Shown here in pieces: positions 1-21,500 of a stretch of 64,000 bases of DNA. The position numbers were made by a program, and so were the translations under genes. How positions within the stretch are numbered: position 1 is the stretch's first letter; each line of letters opens with the position of its first letter. The DNA is from Phalacrocorax aristotelis. Lineage: Eukaryota; Chordata; Aves; Suliformes; Phalacrocoracidae. Location of the stretch: assembly GCF_949628215.1 (NCBI RefSeq), contig NC_134311.1:58946205-59010204 (forward strand). Reading direction: 5' to 3'. Below the pieces are notes generated by a model. It saw only the letters and a program-made list of their open reading frames with translations, was not told the origin of the DNA and searched no databases.

Positions 1-228
1 AAGGATAGAATAGATTAGGAAAGAAAAGGTTAAATTTTAAGGGAAGTGATTATATACCCATTTTGCAGTTTTGGATTATAAACTCCAAATGGAGGACCCA
101 TCTCTTTTCAGCCCAATTTAAGATCATAAATCTAAGTGGAGATAAGATTTGGGATAAACCTATCCATTCTGTATTGACTAGTTTAGGTGGCTGCCACTGA
201 GAGATTTTCTTAAAGATCTTGTTTTGAT

Positions 229-250
229 ATGTGTGTGTATATATATATAC
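229..250. repeat. TG/TA dinucleotide microsatellite
   Basis: A short run of alternating TG then TA dinucleotides. Simple repeat inside an intron, with no function inferred. Confidence 0.8.
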
Positions 251-1299
251 AACTTTACATATGTATAGGGAATATTGATACCTTACATAGTACTGTGGAA
301 CCGTTTTAAAATTTCTTTAGGTTAGGCAGGGATCCATCAGAATTAGGCATACAACAGTAAAGTTTGGATCACTCAAGTAATTTTTTGAAAATGGATCTTA
401 GGTTTTTTTCTTTCTTCCCCAGTTATATGCTGACATGTTTTGGATATGTGGAAGTCATTTGGTGTGCGACCTCTTGAATATTGCTCCAGTTCCACATAAT
501 ATTATATCCCAGATAATGTTTTGTCTGTAGAGCTGCTTTCATATGAAAGGCAGTTCCACTCTTCACAGGTTTAGCAAAATCTGTATGTAAGGTTTATGCT
601 ATCAAAAACTGATCATAGTCCAAATACTGCAGCTATGCTGGTGGGATAAAGGTTAACATGCCAATAGGGAATTCCAAAACTTTGCTTGCAAAATCTCCTG
701 ATGAGATGCTAAAGGGGGACTGATTTGGCGAAGGTCTTGAGTTTTAATTTTGTTAGCACGTGTCTCTTCCCCATTCTACAGTAGTGCTGATGTAAATGGC
801 AGTTAATAGTAGCAAAAAGGAAGGAGAAGGCAGCGGTAACCAATATGAAGAAAGAGGAGGAAAAGCAGAGGTCATCAGACCTGCTTCTTTTCAAATTACT
901 GTTTTATTATCTGCTTGCTGTTAGAACAAGCAGAGGAGTGATAAAAGAAGAAAAAACAAGAACTGCGTGAAAATAGAATTGATATTTAGATAGGAAAGGA
1001 GAGAAAAACATGCATTGTAGGAGAGGTTACAGTATTTCTGTCTGAATAGTCTGGTTTCTGTGGAGTCCAGTAAAGCATTTATCTTCCCATATTGAGGAAA
1101 AAAATGTTCATTGTAGCTCAGCAATCTGTAAGTGAGGTGGAGAAAGACTGTACTAAGGTCATATTAAGAATGGAGAGTTCTATTTATCGAACATATATAA
1201 TTATGTATATGTTTCTTTTCTGGGTTAAGTATAGGTGGCCCTTCTACCTTGGTAAGCCCAGTGTTAATTATCATTTTTGGCAAGAACGGTGAGGCATCA

Positions 1300-1990
1300 T
1301 GACACCTAGCCCAAGTTAATCCCTACTTACTCTCGCCCTCATTTTCACAAGCTTTTGCCGCCCTCAGTAGCTCCGGGGGGTCCAGCTCTTGTCCTAGGTA
1401 GATAGAAAGGAAGGGTCGGTTCATTTACAAATCATCGTATAACACACTTACAATCCCCTCACATTTAATTCCTTTCTACCAGTTTATCATGGTCTTTGAT
1501 GTTTTTAGTGACCATTTCATTACACCAATCAGTAAGACAAGTTTGTATGGGCACCGATGCAAATGATACTCGCATCCGTCTGCCCATTTGCCAAGGTAAC
1601 GCAAGGGTGAGTAAATGCCGGACAGCACCATCCTCCGGCACTGTCAGACTGGGCCCAACTACCCGTTGTTGGAGGCTCTGGGCAACAAAGTAACCTCATT
1701 GCCATAAATCTGTTTCACCTTTGTGAATACTGTGAAAAGATCGGTGATGCCAGTCGATAGGGAGGAATGAATTATAACTCCCTGAACACTGGGGCAGAGG
1801 TCAACTTAGTTACCCCAAAGGGCATCCAGTGGGACCATGAGGAGGTGTGACCTCTGCAGCTTAACTCAGTAACTATGGTCCCATCTTAAGAGAGTCATAG
1901 TTACTCCCACCACTTTACCTTCTGAAATGCTCACTCAAGTCTGTTTCATAATAGTGCTACGTGTGGCAGACTTTCTACTTTGCAACAAAG
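1300..1990. other. CpG-richer block of unknown origin in ADAMTS6 intron
   Basis: The stretch is richer in GC and CpG than the AT-rich intron on either side. On the minus strand one frame is open from 1695 to 1465 (76 codons, ending in TAA), but the other minus frames and a plus frame (1496-1693) are also open over part of it, and frames upstream on the minus strand are broken by several stops. It could be a decayed retroelement or viral insertion, a processed pseudogene, or a GC-rich regulatory segment. I recognise no protein family in it, so coding origin is only a possibility. Confidence 0.3.
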
Positions 1991-2122
1991 GGCTTTCCTT
2001 AAACCTAACCTAAAGACAACTTGAACGTAATAAAGCAATAATCAGTAGCTTGTTTGTGTTTCTAAACATTTTAAAAGTATCATTATAATCTCAGGAAAAT
2101 CATTATTATAGTTTAATTATAA

Positions 2123-9947
<7,825 letters not shown>

Positions 9948-12900
9948 CCCACAGAAAGCACAAGAATGTGCCTTGTTATTATCATTGTGGAAGAGTGTCC
10001 CATCAAAGAGAGCCACACAGCGGAATGAGATTGACGTCCTTGCAAATGCATTACCCTGTGGAAAACGTAACCACTGGTCAGCCCCAGCTGACAGGATTTC
10101 AATATTATTTTAACTTCTGTGAAGTGGGATTTATTAATCCAAAGTGCTGGACACAGTATAAGGAGGGCATGCGAAATTGGAAAGATCCACACAACACATA
10201 TAGAATAGATTACTGTGGAACATTTGTGTTCTTTTGACTAAATCCAATAGTCTGTTTACCTCCTTGGACCATTAAAATAATTTTTATTATGGACTTAGCA
10301 ATGACACTGAATCCATTTGTATTTAAAACTGTTTAAAATGTAGCTGTTATGACTTGGTCTACTATGGAAGTAAAGAAGAATCAAAAAAACGTTAAGTCAT
10401 AGCTTAAAAATGTTAACTATTTTATCTCACAACACAGCACCACAATTTAAATTATAAAATGAGCTTGGAAATGTTATTTAAGGAGCAGAAATTTTTTTTA
10501 AAAGTATTTTTCCTTCATTCCACCTAATTCCCTTTGGAGCAATCCATATTTCCTGAACACTGCTGTGAGCGATATATAAAGCTATACTAAACAGAAGAAC
10601 CATGAGGGACTTAGTTTTAAGAGGTGCAACAGTTATTGCAGTGGTGCATGAAATACAAGTGTGCTATGAAACGAAATGAAATCCGTGTTGCAGGTTTATA
10701 GCCATCTTAACATTGTACAAGTAAAGCTGAGATTTCCACTGAAGGGAACTTATTTCAATATCATGGAGGAGGCAGACTCCCAACAGTGGTGAAGACCGTA
10801 TTGCCAGCTCCTTCACTACTACTGTACAGGTTGCTTAGACCTTACACTTTGACTCCAGCTCACTTTTGTTTACAACACCAGCCACAAAGAAGAAACAACT
10901 TTGTGGGCATCTAGATCTGGTTTACATGTTACTTTTGTTTCTCCAGAACTACAGAGTTCCAGTGCAAAAGATAAGCCTATGTGTAAAAGCAACAATCCTT
11001 TGCAAAGCTGAAAGTTAAAATACATTCCAGATGTTCCCTTCTTTGATACCATAGCAGAAGGGCATTTGTTTATGTGAAAAAATATGTCCAGGACACCACA
11101 TCTGAGTGGGCAAGGATCACAACCAAGGGATGAACCACTCATGGAGGTATCTAGGCTCTGTTCAAATGAGAAGTCAAAAGTGCTTGAGCCGAGAGGCCTT
11201 TTGGGACTATCACGTGTAAGGCATGCTGGAAAAGGGGTGGCTAGAATGAAGTCTGGTCACCATCACCTAAATGGCCAGGTACATATTTAAAGCTGGACCA
11301 TATTAAAAGCTGGGAGTAGCTTTCAGCATGAGACTGGAACAAACTCATGCCTCTGGATTAGTAGCTAGATGCCTTAACTATTCTGTTGCCATACTCCACT
11401 CATTTCATATTGCCATATTTTTAATATTAACTGAATACTTTGCATTTTTAAATGTGAAACCAAACTACTTAGGCAAGTCACGTTCAAGAATCTACCATAA
11501 AAAAGTTAATTGTTGTGCTCCTTTTCCCTTTCACTTTTCAGTAACAGACTCAACAAGGAGATAAGGAAAGTAGGTACTTGTTTATATTAATATATTGTAC
11601 TTGAACACTTGCATTTTGCAGCAGGTACTTGACGAATGTGCTTTTGTGTCCAACTATGCCTCCTTTGTTGTAGTGCAATTAAAATTACGTGAACAGTAAT
11701 GTGTCACAAATTCTAACTCAAATAGCACTTTTTAAAAAAGTACTCTTTTCAGTGAAAAATAATTTCAAAATATCATGAGATTGAAGCGTATCAGTGTATT
11801 TTACCAATAACATGCCAAATATGTTGCACACTATTTACTAATGTGAATTAACATGGAACAATAGATATTGCTACCAGTACTCATACTATGAAATCCCCCC
11901 AACATATTGACAATCTACCCACGTGGTTTTGTGTAGACCACATATTCATGACCATCAAATTCCTGTCATCTGCTACCTCTTGCCAGTATTTCCAATTCCA
12001 TACACCTGTGACCAGTGGAATTCATTTTCAGTTGGCTTGCGTGTATTCACATATGCTTATCTGCTGCTCTCATCACAAGCTAAACTATTCCTGATAAAAC
12101 TCTCACGAGTAGATTTTAAAAACTCCCAATCTTTAGGAGCTGAACATGGGGATCAAGGGCAGTATATAGTCCTTCTTTGTTAAGTGAATCGACTTTCTAT
12201 ATCCTATTGACAAAACACCTTGGTGCTAGCATGCCCTGGCTAGGTCATAAATATGATGAAAGGGAAAGGGGTTGCTATGGCATTCCCTAAGTAAGAGGCC
12301 TCTTTGTATTAGGGTGCCGTTTTCTCCAGGGCATGATTTTGTTTATCAGCTAATGTGTCTTTTCAGCTGACAAGAAAAGGGTTTTCTGTGTATTCAAAAG
12401 AAACCCTTTTTTTTTTTTTACCTCACTTAGGACATTAAATTGTAAGGAGTGATTCCAAAGACACATTTTGCTCTCTTACTGGTGCTAGAACACTAGGGAG
12501 TCCGATGTTTACTCTGCAATATAACAGCACTGAGGTTGGAATTTAAAGAACTCCCTGGAGCAATGTTGAATTGTATTGTTAAAGGGAAAAAAACAGAATG
12601 TATGTGGATTTACAAACTAAGCAATGCTTCAGATTAAGACCGAAAAATGAAACCTAATTAAAAGAAAAATAATTGGTTTCAACAGCACAGTTCATTGCTG
12701 CTGCTACACTGTAGCCATCTATATAATCTAAGCTAAATAGTGTTACATTCCTAAATAGTGACAAAAGGACTATTTGTATAGGCTATAAATATGACAGCCT
12801 AGAATCAAATAGCAGAATATGAAATGCAGAGATCAGTCTGGTGCCAGTACTTCCACTGAGCAATACTATTAGCTGAAGAAGATCAAACAGAAAGAAAAAT

Positions 12901-13020
12901 CTAGAGATCAACCCCTCAAGGTGTATACACCCAAAAATAGTCCATTTTGTTAGGAACTTTGTAATGGAGTGAATGTCACATAGATATCCTTAATAAAGAC
13001 TGAAATTACCTTTGTATTAT
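9948..13020 (+). other. ADAMTS6: probable ADAMTS6 3'UTR
   Basis: AT-rich sequence directly after the stop. No canonical AATAAA was noticed until 12992, only ATTAAA variants such as the one near 10271. A 3'UTR of about 3 kb is plausible for this gene, but the end is inferred from the poly(A) signal only. Alternative, shorter ends at ATTAAA sites or longer ends at the signal near 13170 cannot be excluded. Confidence 0.55.
12992..12997 (+). promoter_or_regulatory. ADAMTS6: candidate poly(A) signal AATAAA for ADAMTS6
   Basis: Canonical AATAAA about 3.05 kb past the stop, followed within 30 nt by T/G-rich sequence (TTTGTATTATTGTGATTAG), the usual layout of a cleavage site. It is the first canonical hexamer I noticed after the stop codon. 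Confidence 0.5.
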
Positions 13021-16000
13021 TGTGATTAGTTGCTTATTATTTTATACTCAGTATTAATGTGGTACACTGTTACTTTATTATTATTATTTTTGCTCTTGTA
13101 AATTATATTCTAATTTATTGTCATGTTTCTTAACACTTGTTCTACATGCATTCTCCTGCTTGTAATGAAAATAAAAATATTGTAACACTTGATGCAGTGA
13201 AATTCCACACCAGGCACAGATTTGTTTTTAACATAGATAATTTAGTAAAATAAAATTGCAGCTTTTAAGAATGATACTCATGGTACAGTTGTCTATTCCC
13301 TGACTTACACTCACTAGAATTCTGTATGCTTAACATTTGCTTCGTCAGATGCATCAAAATATATATAAGATGTTTTCTTTCAAGTAACATCTATATGTTA
13401 TACTAGAATCCTGTCCTTGGCAGCAGTGACATTTGTCATATATAAGCAAAAAAAAAAAAAAAGAAAAAAGGAAAATTCAAGAACATGCTCATGTACATTA
13501 TTAGATAATATTTAGCCTGAGCAATAATGTAGATCAAGAATGAAATTAATGATAGCAAAAATGTCCTGTACTTCTTGGAATGATTTCATTAACAGCCAGT
13601 CAATAATAACAATAAAATGTCCTTCTTGCATTGAGCTTTTAAGGTTTTCTCTGAAGTTTATCTGAAGTTTATTCTTCTTTTAAATATAAAGAACAAAGTC
13701 ATTTCAGAAGACTTGGTGCTTAGGTCACCGTTGCTGAGAGATGCTTCTTTTCTTACCTGGTACAGTAAAAATACCGTGTATGGAAATCTCTGATCAAGTC
13801 CTGTGACATATTTCTTGTTTCTCAGTTAGAATCTAGTTTCTGGTTTAATGAAAACAATCCCTCTATTATTAGTAGTAAGATGTTAAAGAAAGTACAGACG
13901 ACCTTAAATATTTTGATAAGGCATGTACTAATTGTGGTTATTCTTTTTATTCTGTTTACAAATGAGGATTCAAAAGACAAGTACCTGTTAAAAAGGGATG
14001 GGTATTTCTACCTGTGCCCTATCACAAAGTTTTATTGCCCTGCAGATCACAAGTTAAAGATGAAGTAGTCTTAGTAAATAACACAGTCCAGTAACAATTT
14101 TGTCTGTCATTCCAGAACTGTTGACTTTCCTCCCATACATTGACACTACATGTTATTACCTGATAGGTTTCCCACTATTGTTCAGGTTTAAGTATTATTC
14201 TTCCCCCCTGGAGTGTTTTTGTTTGGATTATAAAGACAAACTGGGTACACTGAAACAGATGCTGTTGTGTTTTCCTCTCTTTTCCTCCTCCTACCTTAAA
14301 CCTAACACCACCCATGCTGACTATAGAATTCCTGGCACACAAAACTCCCTTCAGTCTTCTTAAAATGCACTCTTCCTGTGCCTGAACTTCCTTCTGGAGC
14401 CAACCCTGCTATTCTGTTACACTTTTTCAGTTTATTTCTTGAGGAAATGGACACCAGTTTTACCTGAGACACTTGCTTTTCCTTTCTCTGATGTCCCTTG
14501 ATACACCCCACAACTGTTCCTTCATCAGTAAACTCTCTGTTCTCTCTGAAACTATCTGATCTACGAGAAGGACTTTTAAATATCCTCTGTACAATGCTGA
14601 ATAGGCCTTGGTTATTTTGCTGACTCTTCTATTATTATTATTTTTTATTACTAGGAACCAAGATCCAGGACTCTTCTGTGGAGGTTTACTGCAATAGACT
14701 TTGGATCAGTCCTGTGAGCCTCATCTGGAGTCAGTCAGTCATCAATCTAAGAGTCTTAAGAGAAGGCCATTACTAAGCTGAGGCTGTCATTCTGTGAGAA
14801 GTGACACCCTATCTGGCCGTCTTCCCTTCACCACAAACAATTAGGTGGAAGGGATGGATCATTGCTTCTGTGTGGTCCCTCCAATCTTTGTCCTCGATAA
14901 AATGGTGCGAGAGCATTTGCATGCAGTAATCAGGATGGAATCCCAAACAGATTTATAATGGCTCAGTCAGCCACAAAACAAGGTTCACTACAGCACTAGC
15001 AACTTGGTAGTTTCCCAAGTATATTTGGCCCAGCTAAAGGAGGAGTTCATGTCCAGTTTAGGAAACCAAGCCACTCAGAATGCAGTATGGTGTGCATTTA
15101 AGGGTACTGTGTCCCTTAAACTGGGATATCACCTAAGCATCACACATCATTTATTTTCTTCTATTTCTGCACAGGACTGACATTTTCATTGAGCTGGACA
15201 GGCTACAGGACATATAGTTTATGTTCAGAAGTTGTATAGCTTCCAGTCAGAAAATTACTGAAATCTGACCTGGAAAGGATGTAGGTATGTATTTCTGCAT
15301 TAAGTGTGGGAAGATGCCATTTCTGTAAACAGGAAGGCCTTTTCAGAGAAGACCTAGCAAGATCACTAGATAGATAATCTCACTTCTTTAGTATTCCTGT
15401 TTGGAACGAATTCATCGGATCACAGCTTGAGATAGAAAAGGAAGTGTTTTGGAAGCTAGAAGGAAAGGCTCAGCCAGAGTGTGCTCCAGGCTTCAGTTGC
15501 TATGACCACCCAGAGGGATCAGATTTGGCGTGACTGATAAGGGATAAGCCATAGCTTTTGGAAGCTGGATTTCTTCAATGCTAAGCACATCAAAATCAGT
15601 GTGTTTGTTTACTCTTCTCCCCACCCCACCTTGACATCAAAGTCTTTATAACTCTACACACTCTTGCAATGTTTATAACATAACAAAATTATCGTTCATA
15701 TTGTTTGAAAACCCATCTGGCAATATGATTTATCTTTTGCAAAGAAGATCTGTCTTCTGTGTAGAATTCAAGACCTCTCTCCCCTTGGAAGCAGGTTGGT
15801 ACTGAGTAACTGTGTGCAAGTAAGCTGAGGTAACCATTCTACACATGTGGGAACATCTTCCCATTACAACTTTATGGAAAGACACAGACCCCCATGTTAA
15901 CTGGAATTTCAGGAGACAGACTGAAGTTGAGAGTGCCTTTTAAGTTGTTAATTGCCACATTTCTTCTGAGGTCAGCTATGCTGTATAAAGCAAATAATAT

Positions 16001-17315
16001 TACAGAAGTACAGTGCACTTAATAGGGTCACTGCCTTCTCACATCTTTGAATACTGATCAGAGACAGGGTCAGGGCCTTGCACACACACGACAACCTGTG
16101 TTTGAAAAGTTTGCAGTCAGTTTCCAGGACACTCTCTTTCATTACTCAGAATCCATACGCTGGGACAGAACTCTTCCCTCCATCATCTCCACCCTGGTAA
16201 CTGCTTCTCCTCTTCCTCACTGCTTTCACACGTCTGTGGATCTCATATTCAGTTACAGTACTGCTGTCTTTGATATTTTAATGTGAAAGTTAATAGTTTT
16301 CACATCTGTAACTTAATGCTGTTGTATGTTAAACATGCTAATTTTTGGCTGGTTTTGTGAATTATTTATTGAAGTATAAAAATGAATATAAAATCTAAAT
16401 AAGAATTTAAAGAAACAAATGTTAGAGATGCATTAGAATTTTTTTTTTTCAAACGAGCTACCAGGTAAAGGTAATTTTCCACATTTTTTCTACCACAATA
16501 ATTAAAGACCCCATCAAGATGCTTTTTCCTATTATGAAAAACCCTGAGTTAGGAGCAAATATAAACAGGGGGAACTGAGTGTCTCTTCTGGTCTCTCAGA
16601 TTATCTTTCATGTTTAGCCTTTGCTATTGAAACGCACTATCAAAACAAGACCTTCTGCAGCAAAAAGGAATCTCAAACATCTCATTTGGCCTTTCTGGCT
16701 CTAAGTTTCCTTAGAAGTTTATTTACCCAAGATAAGGTTACATTGTTGAAACCATCCTGTCAATTAGCAGGTAACATTTGACTTCAAATGTATTATTCTT
16801 TACAAGCATTTTGTCAAGGATAGGGCTGGTAACTGAGTTTCTAGGGAGGAGGGGAGGTATGATGGCTATAATTACTCATAAGAATTAACTGTATCTTGCT
16901 CAGAGTCCTTGTGAAATAAGAGTGCAGCACAGCCTATTTAAATCAAAAGGGAAAATAATTTAAGTAGCATTTTGCACCAGCCATAAAGGGAAAATACAAG
17001 GGAAGAATATTCCATCTTGGGATTTTCAGTGGGGTTTAAGAAGTTGTCTCAGCTTTGGTTGCAATCCTTGGTAAAATGCTTGTAAAGCTAAAGGAAGATG
17101 GCCTGAATTCTATTGACATTAATTATTTTTTTTAACTCTCTTATCCTAATCAGCCTAAGAAAGGTCTCAAGCATAAGACAAACATCCTTCTGTAAAGTAT
17201 TACCCCAGATCTGTGAAGTTGCTATGCCTTTTTTGCCACTTCTTGCAGTTGTGGTGAGCACAAATGTTAATGAAGGAAAAACTACTGAGAACTATGGGTT
17301 TGAGGCCTTGGTTTC
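13021..17315. other. intergenic sequence, no gene seen
   Basis: AT-rich sequence downstream of ADAMTS6. It contains an A-run near 13447 and a short tandem duplication of CTGAAGTTTAT around 13650-13672. No exon, RNA gene or transposon fragment could be supported. Confidence 0.6.
13170..13175 (+). promoter_or_regulatory. alternative downstream AATAAA
   Basis: A second canonical hexamer about 180 bp beyond the first, in an A-rich run followed by TATTGTAAC. It could give a slightly longer ADAMTS6 3' end, or be chance in AT-rich DNA. Confidence 0.3.
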
Positions 17316-18560
17316 ATGGCTCTGGATGTGCCTCCTCACTCCCTTCCTCCTCTAGATGGAAAACTGTGCCATGTGGCTCTTTTTCCCCTAGTATGTGCAA
17401 AACCCATTTCTGACATAAGAGACTTGCTGGCTGCTCCTCAGCACTCCAAGGCTGTGGGCAGACACTTGGTAAAATGGGTGGATGTAGCTTCAGACATTGC
17501 AGGTGCCTGTGGTGGCTTGAGCAGCACTGCATCAAGTAGCTTTCCATGGGATGTAGTCTTCGTGTCACCAGGCATGCATGGCAGTGACAAGCTGCACTCA
17601 AGTAACACACTTTTTCCAGGGCATCTTCCAGACTTGTCCAGCAGCCTCCTCTTAACCTTCCTGCCTATGGCATGGACTGTCCCTCACCCCCTTTTTGGGA
17701 GCCCAGCTGTGGCCTGTGGCAGCTCAGATCTGCAGTTAGGACGGGGTGCTGGTGTGTGCAAGCCTGTCATGGGGCTTGGCTGGGGCTGGGGGTTGCCCTG
17801 CTTGCTTGCGTGTGGTGTGGAGAGCTGCTGAGTTCCAAGCTATGACGAGTCTCCTCTGCTGGCAGCTGGCACCCAAGGGGATGCCGAGAGCTGGGCATTG
17901 GTTGTCTTCATACTGGGAAGCCCTGGGTCTGGGGAGTGCCCTGGGTAAGGAGCACCCATGTCCCAGCCCCTGGCTCAAGCCAGCTGCCTCCTCGCCTGGG
18001 GAAGTGAAGGAGACACCGCAGTGAGCAGCCACACAGCTCCAAAGGGAGAAGTCCCCGCATGTGAGGGGGGGGCTCGAGCTGAAGTGAAAGGCTGACAGTG
18101 GGGCTTGGGGAACCACAGTGGGGCCACAGCTCTGGGGCATGCTCATCAGTGGAGCCAGTCAGCGAGGAAGGGGCACCGCTGGGCTGGGAAAGCTGCAGAG
18201 GGACCAGGGGGAGCTGGGAGGGTGTGAGTGGCTGAGGAAATCTCAGGCAGAGAGGAAATCCCAGGGCAAAGGTTGGATGACTTGGTGGAGACCACAGATC
18301 CCAGCCAGAGGTGCCCCTACAGTGGAGAGAGGATGGCTCATGTAGGTAGAGGGATCATGCAAGAAACTTGTAGCAAAGCCTTGAGCTCAGAGAGACCAAG
18401 GGGACTTCCCTTGCAGAAGCTCAGTCCTCAGGATGGAGAGTGGAGGGCCCATGTAGGGACTGCAGAGACAGACCCTTGGTCAGTTTCATCCCTTCAGTGA
18501 ACTCCTGAAATATTATACACACACTATTAAAATAAAGAAGCTGTGACTGTCTCAGTGACT
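17316..18560. other. GC-rich block with poly(A) signal; possible retroelement LTR or lncRNA exon
   Basis: About 1.2 kb is clearly GC-richer than its surroundings, contains a G8 run near 18065, and ends at AATAAA (18531-18536) followed by AGAAGCTGTGACTGTCTCAG. Two imperfect copies of a 25-bp unit lie 111 bp apart, starting at 18322 and 18433 and ending in TCATGTAGG and CCATGTAGG. A 171-codon plus frame (17316-17831) and a 136-codon minus frame (17736-18146) are open, but long open frames are expected where stop codons are scarce, and neither shows a family motif. A solo LTR, the last exon of an unannotated non-coding transcript, or a plain GC-rich segment are the alternatives. Confidence 0.35.
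18531..18536 (+). promoter_or_regulatory. AATAAA at the 3' edge of the GC-rich block
   Basis: Canonical hexamer located exactly where the GC-rich block gives way to AT-rich DNA, with TGTGACTGTCTC shortly downstream. Its position suggests a transcript end or LTR R-region, but no transcript is proven. Confidence 0.35.
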
Positions 18561-21500
18561 TGCAGCAGCGAGCTGAACTCTGTATCTCTTTGGATGGCCT
18601 GTTTTAATTGGTTATGCTGTGTTTAGCAGATAAGAGACTGCAAATGATCATGAAAAGTAGCAGTTGCAAAAATTATATCCATAAATCTGCCTGCTGCAAA
18701 GACAGCAGTGTTCTTGAATGCCAGATGCTCGCTGAGTCCCATGTAATTTTGCTGAGCTGATGAACAAACGCTTACAGCATGTGTTGATTCTCAGCTGGTC
18801 ATCAGGATAGTGAAGAGCTGCCAAGAGGTATGTTGCTTGTTAACAGTCTGAGACTTGAAGCCTTCAAAACAATAAACCTTGAATATCCTTTAAAAATAAA
18901 AGGGTAAGAAGGCAGTAAATGTTTTGGTAAACTTTGGACTGAAATTTTGATCATTCCTCTGTGGCTTGAGCAACTTGATTACAAAAGCAGTCACCTTGCA
19001 TAAAGTGTCCAGAGTTGTGCAATGGAGTGCTGTGGTTACGTGTAAAATGTCAGCTTGGTTTGATTGTGTTTTCCTTATTACACTATGTGTCTGATTCAAC
19101 AGTATATGTTTATCTTTATTTTCATCAAGTTCATGCTGTTCTTGGAGGTTGATTTTTAATCGCCCATACTTACCTGGACTTAGCCTATGGAGGTTTGGAG
19201 AGGATGCACAGTCAGCCCTACTGCTCAAAACTTTTGACCCAGGATTTGAAAAAAATCACAAAACTGTCTTCAGAAAAAAAAAACATCAAATCAAACCCAA
19301 ACTTCTCAGTTGCTATTCTCTTATTAACCATTTTAAGCCTTATGATTTACTAGTTTCGTATTTTTGCTCCATTATATACTGATGAAAACTAGAACATTAC
19401 TTTTTTAGGGGTGAGAGGAAAGGTAGGAAACTCTACAGCTGGATTCATGTCATTGCAGTAGTCTTTCAGTAGAAAACACAAATACTTTCAGACATTATAA
19501 AATTACAAGGGCTAGCAGAATAGATGTCCCATTCTGATTAGGAGTGGAATGCTCACTACACTTTTTAGAAAGTGTCAGTTACACTTATCTTTCTCAGCGA
19601 AGGCAACTGTTTTATGAAATTTTAAGCTTTGAGTCCCATTTTATAAAAAATCATGACCTGACTTAGTGAAATGCTGCTTCCTTCTGGGTCATTTCAAGGG
19701 ATTGTCTTCCAGCTGGAAACTGCCAGAGCCCACAGGTATTCTGCCCACATTCTCTTTGTCTCTAACGTCTGTGATCTGCTAAGAAAGAGAAGGATGCAAT
19801 ACCGGCTCTATACTAATAAATAAACCCTCAACAACAATCTAGCAGCATCCTGTCTTTCTTACTTCTTTCATGAGGGTGCCCAGCGAACCTGAACTTGTGG
19901 TCTGCTGAAGGACTCCTAGGAGGGTATGAAGGTCATGTTGTATTCATCTACACCAGTCTTGTTCTGCTAGAGAATGTGAATCTGGCGTAAAGTCAGAAAC
20001 TTAATCATTCATAACCAGCTTTGAGTGCACATACACAAAACCATCACCTTTGGCTTCTTGATGTTGCCTCTCTATTCATAGCAGCCAACGCTGCTTGGAC
20101 AGTCAGTTGTATGAATGCCCATTTGGGTTGTCTTTTTTTCTTGTCCAGATACTTACTTTCTGAAATGAAGGATGCAGAAGGTGGCTGCCTTTGTCTTGGT
20201 AGCAGAGTACCAGAAAATAGTATATCACAATACAATAATCCTCCTCACAGACTTAGTCAACAGCTCAGTTAATTACGTTGTAGAAATTTGTGCAGTTGAG
20301 ACTGTAGACTGTAGATACATCTGCTATAAATACTTGCAGAGCAGCATGAAGCTGACATAGCATTGTTCCCAATGAATTTTTAATCTGAAAAAAGTACTTT
20401 TTATTAAAAGATTGAGAAACAGTGAATTCTTGGACATCAGTAAACGTAATGAGTAAAGTATGTATAACTAATTATAGTAGAGTATTTATTACATTGCAAC
20501 TGCTAAAAATCTTGAGAAAATGTTTAAAAAATCACAAAGGCACAATTTAAAATCATTTCTAGTAAATAAGCATAGAAAAAAACCCTCAAACTAAAACATC
20601 TTTTGCTGTTTAGAGGCAGATAATCCACTCTTAGTCCAGTGTACCAATTTGATTTACAGTGCATTTCAAAATATTTATCTTCTTTTTAGGGTTTCCATCA
20701 CTGTCTAAGCCAATAACCTGCTGTGTTTTAAAATGTCTGGGTAGTAATTGTCATTGTTTGCAAAGCTATTTTGGAAAACAGTGAGCTTCATGGCATTTTG
20801 TAGGTTTAAGGAATGCAATTACCAACATTGTATACATAATCTAAGTGACCTTATGGCTTCAGAAGCTCAAACCCACAGAAAAAATGTTTAACAACAGCAA
20901 AATGTTTGCTTAGTTTTTCTTCTGTAGTTGGTCAGCCGTAGGTGGATTATGTTATAGCCAGTTTGGCAAAAATATTAGTTTCACAATTCCATATAAGTAC
21001 ATAACAATGTTAAGGTAAAGATCCAAGGAAGAATATGATTCTTCTGGGTGGATAGTCTGGCCCATTTTCATATGTATTTGATGAAGGACTATGCTGATAT
21101 GATGGTAGCTGGGTGCTTCTGTGATTCATCCAAAATGATTAACAAATAATTGGAAGGCTTATTTACTTTTACAATTTTCTGAAAACTTAACAAAAAGGAA
21201 TACATTGAACTCTTTATCTTATGTGTGAACGTGTTAGATAAAGAACCTAGTTTTCTTCAGTGTTGTTATTTACAAACTGACAAAGATCTTTCCCAAATCA
21301 AGTATTTTGTCTCCTTTTTCTTCTGCTTAACATTCTTTAGCAGCCTATCGTGGCTACAGACTCAATATACTTTTCTGGTAGGCAGCTGTTGAAGAAGAGA
21401 TGATGGTAAGGGAATTTGAAGATTGTCCATAGGCAACCTTTGGGAATTTCCAGCTATACCTTATGCTGCCTTATCACAGGTATATATATCACAGGTTAAA

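Noticed and set aside
17316..17831. 171-codon open frame as a protein gene
   Set aside because: No domain, splice context or conserved motif; open frames of this length arise readily in GC-rich DNA and overlap a minus-strand frame of similar quality.
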